Origin: a bacterium
GTDB taxonomy: Bacteria; Cyanobacteriota; Vampirovibrionia; Gastranaerophilales; Gastranaerophilaceae
Direction of reading: 5' to 3'
Assembly (NCBI GenBank): GCA_017995595.1
Contig: JAGOIO010000032.1
Location: 1 to 10,019, forward strand
DNA length: 10,019 nt
Part shown: in pieces, positions 6,774 to 10,019 of the stretch
Numbering within the stretch: position 1 is the first letter of the stretch
How the letters are laid out: every line of letters begins with the position of its first letter
Program-made: the position numbers and the translations under genes
The notes under the pieces: generated by a model
Database searches by the model: none
What the model was told of the DNA's origin: nothing
The model's input: only the letters and a program-made list of their open reading frames with translations

Positions 6774-6989
6774 ATGAATAAAAATTTAACTTCAGCAAAA
6801 ATTTTAACTACACTATTCCTTTCTATAGGTCTATTCGAGACTTATATGTATTTTTTGAGGAATAATGCATATTCCGGATTTAGTTTTGCTATTGTAATGT
6901 TATCTATAGCTACAATTATAATTATATTTTTGCAAGATGATAGTACGACTACTCTTGATGAGAATGTTTTTGGTCGTTGGAGTTTATAA
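6774..6989 (+). CDS. Small two-helix membrane protein, function unknown
   Basis: A 71-residue protein not recognised as a member of a named family. Residues about 9-28 and 36-53 are strongly hydrophobic and should form a membrane hairpin, with the short loop RNNAYSG between them. The C-terminal tail (about 54-71) is acidic and polar (QDDSTTTLDENVFGRW) with no catalytic motif. The start is supported by AGGA at 6762-6765, 8 nt before the ATG, and the gene is followed by a strong hairpin. It lies 132 bp after the exporter stop with no terminator between, so it may be read through from the marR-emrB unit or have its own promoter in the AT-rich leader (TATTATATATAT near 6747). A role with the exporter is possible but only suggested by position. 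Being a real gene is likely rather than certain. Confidence 0.62.
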   Translation: MNKNLTSAKILTTLFLSIGLFETYMYFLRNNAYSGFSFAIVMLSIATIIIIFLQDDSTTTLDENVFGRWSL

Positions 6990-7011
6990 TTCTAAAATTT
7001 ATATAGAATAT

Positions 7012-7049
7012 ACAAAGCACCAAAAGCTCAATAACTTTTGGTGCTTTGT
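7012..7049. terminator. Hairpin terminator between convergent genes
   Basis: A perfect 15-bp stem pairs 7012-7026 (ACAAAGCACCAAAAG) with 7035-7049 around an 8-nt loop. The + strand continues with GTGTGTGTAATTTTT, an imperfect U-tract. It sits between two genes pointing towards each other and probably ends transcription from both sides, mainly from the left. Confidence 0.75.
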
Positions 7050-7078
7050 GTGTGTGTAATTTTTAGTTCGGATTTGTA

Positions 7079-9004
7079 CTAAACTTTTGTTGATAGAGAT
7101 GGTGCAATTTGAATGAATTGTCTTACCAAATCTTTATCCCACTGGATTCCTGCACCCATTTTTAGTATTTCGCAAGCTTTTTCTACAGGCATTCCTTTTC
7201 TGTAAGGTCTATCACTAATTAAAGCGTGGAAAGAATCTGCGATTGCAACTATTCTTGCTGAAAATGGTATTTCTTCACCTTTTAATTTTGAAGGATATCC
7301 AGAGCCGTCCCAATGTTCATGGTGATATTTTACGATTGGTATTAAATCTCTTAGTGCTTCATTCGGCATCAAAACTTTTTCTGCACCAATTACAGGGTGT
7401 TGTTTCATAACTTCCCACTCTTCATCAGTCAAGTGAGTTGGTTTTCTTAAAACGTTTTCTGGAATACCAATTTTGCCGACATCGTGTAATAATGCACCCA
7501 AGGTGATTCTTTGAACTTCATCTTCTGGAAGATTAATAGCTCTTGCAAGTGCTTCGGAATATCTTGAAACGCTTGTTGAATGACCTTTTGTATATGTATC
7601 TTTTGCATCAATAGCTCCGGCTAATGATGTTACCATTTCAACTAAGTGATTTTGAGAAATTATTTTTTCATTATTAAACTTGTGAACTAATTCTTCTTCA
7701 AAATTTACACCCATTTGGGAATGTCGTTTTGTAATAATTTCAGCGAAAGAATTTAATGCTTTATCGTCCCAGAAATCGAAGTCAGAAGAACTTACAATAG
7801 CTGACATTCCGTCTTTGTATCCTTTTGATTGAGAAATGTACATAGCTTGTTCTGCTAAGATTAACAATTTTTCTTGATCCATGGAAGCTTCAGGATATGT
7901 AGCTATTCCGACAGAGACTTTAACAGGTCCGACTCCGTCAACGAAGCAACAAGATAAACTGTAAGTTAAATATTCTGCAATATATTTAGCCTCATCTGTA
8001 TCTGTATCCGGCAATATTATTGCTATTTCATCTCCGCCGTAACGACCTGCGGTATCTTCACTTCTTACGTTTTGCTTAATCTTTTCTGCAAGTAATTTTA
8101 TGACTTCATCACCTTTTGCATGACCAAGTTCTCTGTTGATTTTAGAAATATGGTTGATATCCATCATTATTACTGATAATTTTGAATTTCTTGATTTCGC
8201 ATTGGTTAATTCTTTTGATAATGTTTCTTGGAATCCTCTGTGGTTGCATAATGTCGTTAATGCATCAATGTTTGTATTTTCATTTGCTTTTTCTATTAAT
8301 TCTGCATTGTGCATAAATAATGCCAAGTGGTCTGATATTAAAGAATACATTGGCATATTATTCTTTGCATTATTATCTCCTATTACCAATACTCCAATAC
8401 AATTATTAATAGAAATTAATGGTAATACTGCGACTGCTGAATTTTGCAGATATGAGATATTTAAGAATTTTGAATCAAGTTGAATTGTTGAACACTTACC
8501 CTTAAAGCATTCTATGATAGGGTTTGTTTCTTCTGATTCAAATATCCTTGAGGAATAAGTTCCGCCAATTCTATCAATCAGTTTTAAGTGAACATACTTT
8601 GATTGCTTATTATAAACTCCAAGTGCCGTAAAATAGCAATCCATCTGGTTTGTTAAAACATTATGTAATGAACAGAAAAAATCGTTTGAATTTTGTTTAT
8701 TCTTTAAGACTTCACTAAGTGCTTGAATTACATCTTTATAGTCAACAGAATCAAAACTACTTCTAATTGTTTGGTTGTATCCGCTATACATTTTATTTGA
8801 AGTCGTTCTGGAATTTAAAGAATTTATACGGGCAATAATACCGTTTGTATTTATCGGATTTGATAAAGAACGGTTTTTTCCGTATAAACTTTCTTTTTGA
8901 TTTTCTGTTGTTTGTTTGTCTTTATTCACTACGTTACCTGTAAAATTAAAATCCACACTAAAATTTTTAAACTTGTTATATATATAATAAAACACCTTTT
9001 CCAT
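7079..9004 (-). CDS. GAF-GGDEF-HD-GYP bifunctional cyclic-di-GMP signalling protein
   Basis: A 641-residue protein with no clear membrane segment, so probably cytoplasmic. Residues 1-85 are Asn/Ser-rich and likely disordered; about 90-237 form a GAF-like sensor; about 246-400 a GGDEF diguanylate cyclase; about 455-635 an HD-GYP phosphodiesterase. The cyclase looks active: metal ligands D282 and D325 (GGDEI, 323-327), guanine-binding N290 and D299, and an RxxD inhibitory site (RSED, 314-317) exactly five residues before GGDEI, implying product feedback. The DxDxFKxIND stretch is altered (DINHISKINR). The HD-GYP domain keeps H475, HD 507-508, H536, HHEHWDGSGYP (561-571) and D590, as needed for a di-iron c-di-GMP phosphodiesterase making pGpG or GMP. 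It could thus make or break c-di-GMP depending on the GAF signal. No SD precedes the ATG. It appears monocistronic and convergent with the small membrane protein gene. The domain calls are firm; ligand and output are unknown. Confidence 0.94.
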   Translation of the reverse strand: MEKVFYYIYNKFKNFSVDFNFTGNVVNKDKQTTENQKESLYGKNRSLSNPINTNGIIARINSLNSRTTSNKMYSGYNQTIRSSFDSVDYKDVIQALSEVLKNKQNSNDFFCSLHNVLTNQMDCYFTALGVYNKQSKYVHLKLIDRIGGTYSSRIFESEETNPIIECFKGKCSTIQLDSKFLNISYLQNSAVAVLPLISINNCIGVLVIGDNNAKNNMPMYSLISDHLALFMHNAELIEKANENTNIDALTTLCNHRGFQETLSKELTNAKSRNSKLSVIMMDINHISKINRELGHAKGDEVIKLLAEKIKQNVRSEDTAGRYGGDEIAIILPDTDTDEAKYIAEYLTYSLSCCFVDGVGPVKVSVGIATYPEASMDQEKLLILAEQAMYISQSKGYKDGMSAIVSSSDFDFWDDKALNSFAEIITKRHSQMGVNFEEELVHKFNNEKIISQNHLVEMVTSLAGAIDAKDTYTKGHSTSVSRYSEALARAINLPEDEVQRITLGALLHDVGKIGIPENVLRKPTHLTDEEWEVMKQHPVIGAEKVLMPNEALRDLIPIVKYHHEHWDGSGYPSKLKGEEIPFSARIVAIADSFHALISDRPYRKGMPVEKACEILKMGAGIQWDKDLVRQFIQIAPSLSTKV

Positions 9005-9049
9005 GATATTTGCTAAATATTAAAAAAAGTTAACAAAATGTCGGAGGAG

Positions 9050-9261
9050 TTGTTTTTTTTGAACAGAACTTTAATTAGGATTTCAAAAAGTACACTATTT
9101 GTATGATGTGGGCATGGTTAAACAAGATATATATTAACAATGTGTTGAGTTTGTTATTTTACGATAACGGATTATTTAGTGAAATAGCTTATATCAATTA
9201 AGGTTACTAAATGTGGAGAGAGAGGTTTATTATGGTGGCTGTTAAAGGCATGGAAAGCTAA
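9050..9261 (+). other. Chain of very short ORFs, candidate micropeptide mRNA (doubtful)
   Basis: Three small frames follow one another. The first starts at TTG 9059 (or TTG 9050 in the same frame) and ends in TGA at 9104-9106, after a strong SD-like GGAGGAG at 9043-9049. The second is 32 codons from ATG 9103 (MMWAWLNKIY...) and overlaps that stop as ATGA; its TAA at 9199-9201 runs into AAGG. The third is 16 codons from ATG 9211, with an in-frame ATG at 9232 served by AGAGG six bases before it, ending in TAA at 9259-9261. Overlaps and SD-like sequences suggest coupled translation, but frames of this length arise by chance in AT-rich DNA, and a decayed gene is also possible. Confidence 0.2.
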
Positions 9262-9335
9262 GCTAAACTCTTTTTATTTATTAAATTGAGTTTTGATAAA
9301 CCAAAATACCGTAATCTTTTGATTGCGGTATTTTT
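9185..9335 (+). ncRNA. Candidate small structured RNA or structured leader ending at a terminator
   Basis: The segment can form several helices. TAGCTTA (9185-9191) pairs perfectly with TAAGCTA (9259-9265). The purine-rich SD tract 9217-9229 pairs with 9264-9275 in 12 bp with one bulged G, closing a 34-nt loop. AAACTC (9265-9270) can instead pair with GAGTTT (9288-9293), which would free the SD. The first two helices share 9264-9265, so they also compete. It ends in a classical terminator. No known RNA family was recognised and no convincing promoter was placed, so its 5' end is uncertain. Confidence 0.35.
9303..9335 (+). terminator. Rho-independent terminator of the intergenic transcript
   Basis: ATACCGTAATC (9306-9316) pairs with GATTGCGGTAT (9321-9331) with one G-U pair and a TTTT loop, followed by a T-run to 9335. 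Flanking A's extend the stem. This is a textbook + strand terminator, 55 bp before the TPR start codon, so it ends something other than the TPR or HD-GYP genes. Confidence 0.88.
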
Positions 9336-9353
9336 ATAAAAATTGCAAAAAAC

Positions 9354-9380
9354 TTGCCTAATTTGTTTTCAGGCTATAAT
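9354..9380 (+). promoter_or_regulatory. Promoter of the TPR protein gene
   Basis: A perfect TATAAT at 9375-9380 is preceded by TTGCCT (9354-9359) at a short 15-bp spacing. The predicted +1 is about 9387, three bases before the ATG. It lies just after the terminator, so the TPR gene is an independent unit. Confidence 0.55.
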
Positions 9381-9389
9381 ATAAGTATC

Positions 9390-10019
9390 ATGTCGAAGAA
9401 AACTTTCAGAAAATTATTTTTAATATTTATACTTCTTTGTGTTGTTGCGTTACTTTTCCTTCATAGTGATTGGACAAAACGTCAGTATGATAAAGGATTA
9501 AGTGCTTTTTATGTATATAGAGGCGATCGTGCCTATAAAAAACGTGATTTGCAAGGTGCTATAAATTATTATAGTTTAGCTTTAGATTTGTATCCTGAGC
9601 ATTATGAGGCTCGATATAATCTTGGTAATATATATGTAGTTTATGAAGATTACAATGATGCAGTTGACAGTTATAAAATTGCATTGGAGGACAAACCTGA
9701 TTTTAATGTTGCCAGAATGAATTTAGGTATAGTTACAGCGGAGAAGTTGGGCAACTTTGATGAGGCTATTGCTGATTATCAGCAAATAATAAATAATCAG
9801 CCAAGACTTTTTTCAATACCATTCTTGTTTAGTAACAGAAAAAGTGCAAAATTAAACAGGGGAATAGCTTATTATAATATGGGTGTAGCTTATAGACAAA
9901 AAGCTATTTATGAGGATTCAAACGATTCATTAAAACGCTCTCAAAATCTTCAAAATGCCGTTGATTCTTATATGAGTGCTTCAAAAATTTTGAAGAAAGA
10001 TTTTGATACTTTTTATAAT
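9390..10019 (+). CDS. Membrane-anchored TPR protein, N-terminal 210 residues (3' end outside window)
   Basis: An open frame runs from ATG 9390 in phase to the last base, so the gene continues to the right. The N terminus is a signal anchor: basic MSKKTFRK, then a hydrophobic segment (about 9-24) with no clear cleavage site, so the rest should lie outside the cytoplasmic membrane. Residues about 35-140 hold TPR units: KKRDLQGAINYYSLALDLYP (50-69), then YEARYNLGNIYVVYEDYNDA (72-91), then VARMNLGIVTAEKLGNFDEA (107-126), with the usual Leu-Gly, Tyr and Ala-Pro positions. A further degenerate pair spans about 158-200 after a linker. TPRs are protein-protein interaction scaffolds; the partner cannot be read from this sequence. 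No SD is visible and the promoter ends just before the ATG, fixing this start and suggesting a near-leaderless mRNA. Downstream genes that could reveal its role are outside the window. Confidence 0.85.
   Translation, partial: MSKKTFRKLFLIFILLCVVALLFLHSDWTKRQYDKGLSAFYVYRGDRAYKKRDLQGAINYYSLALDLYPEHYEARYNLGNIYVVYEDYNDAVDSYKIALEDKPDFNVARMNLGIVTAEKLGNFDEAIADYQQIINNQPRLFSIPFLFSNRKSAKLNRGIAYYNMGVAYRQKAIYEDSNDSLKRSQNLQNAVDSYMSASKILKKDFDTFYN

Larger units (their letters stand above)
9005..9389. other. 385-bp region without a conventional gene
   Basis: This divergent gap holds the promoter and leader of the HD-GYP gene on the minus strand (no clear SD there), a run of tiny + strand ORFs, paired RNA segments, a strong + strand terminator, and the promoter of the TPR gene. 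No tRNA, rRNA, tmRNA, SRP RNA or RNase P signature was recognised. A strong terminator not preceded by a normal gene implies a short + strand transcript. Confidence 0.6.

Noticed and set aside
8136..8483. 115-codon open frame on the + strand with hydrophobic content
   Set aside because: Antisense to the GAF/GGDEF part of the signalling gene; the hydrophobicity follows from the complementary codons.
9200..9300. A known riboswitch (c-di-GMP, preQ1, glutamine or cobalamin class) in the gap before the TPR gene
   Set aside because: The characteristic conserved cores of these classes were not found on reading the sequence; only generic helices are present.
9103..9335. Tryptophan-type attenuation, from tandem Trp codons followed by a terminator
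   Set aside because: The downstream gene has its own promoter after the terminator and is not a tryptophan gene.
1..10019. UGA reassignment, because no complete longer gene ends in TGA
   Set aside because: No in-frame TGA occurs in the conserved genes and Trp is encoded by TGG; few TGA stops are expected in a small AT-rich sample.
1..10019. CRISPR arrays, insertion sequences, phage or integrase genes
   Set aside because: No regularly spaced direct repeats, transposase motifs or terminal inverted repeats were seen.

Overview
This is an AT-rich bacterial chromosome segment (about one third G+C by eye) with an ordinary housekeeping and signalling gene set and no sign of phage, insertion sequence or CRISPR. 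All reading frames are intact under the standard bacterial code, and the complete genes end in TAA or TAG. An archaeal-type split glutamate synthase, a GAF-GGDEF-HD-GYP protein and first genes without Shine-Dalgarno (SD) sites would fit an uncultured AT-rich gut lineage such as Gastranaerophilales (Melainabacteria/Vampirovibrionia). AT-rich Firmicutes and other phyla cannot be excluded, so this placement is inference.

Left end (1-541): the 3' part of a branched-chain amino-acid aminotransferase gene (ilvE, + strand) ends at a bidirectional hairpin terminator that it shares with the convergent glutamate synthase operon.

563-4359 (- strand): a tight three-gene operon encodes a glutamate synthase split into a class II glutaminase subunit, an FMN/Fe-S synthase core, and a GXGXG subunit. 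The core and the GXGXG subunit each carry a 2x[4Fe-4S] ferredoxin domain. The operon starts from a near-consensus promoter whose predicted start point falls on the ATG, so the first gene appears leaderless. Next to ilvE, this segment is about glutamate supply and transamination.

4541-6641 (+ strand): a MarR-type repressor gene is followed by an EmrB-like 14-helix drug exporter gene. Related 16-bp operator-like sequences lie in both promoters, suggesting an autoregulated efflux unit comparable to emrR-emrB but without emrA. A 71-residue two-helix membrane protein follows, possibly with a 26-codon peptide ORF before it, ending at a 15-bp hairpin.

7079-9004 (- strand): a cytoplasmic GAF-GGDEF-HD-GYP protein whose cyclic-di-GMP synthase and phosphodiesterase motifs both look intact.

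9005-9389: a 385-bp stretch without a conventional gene. It holds a run of very short ORFs with SD-like sequences, mutually exclusive RNA helices and a strong + strand terminator, so it probably yields a small transcript (regulatory RNA or micropeptide mRNA). This is the least explained part of the window.

9390-10019: the start of a membrane-anchored TPR protein that runs off the right edge.
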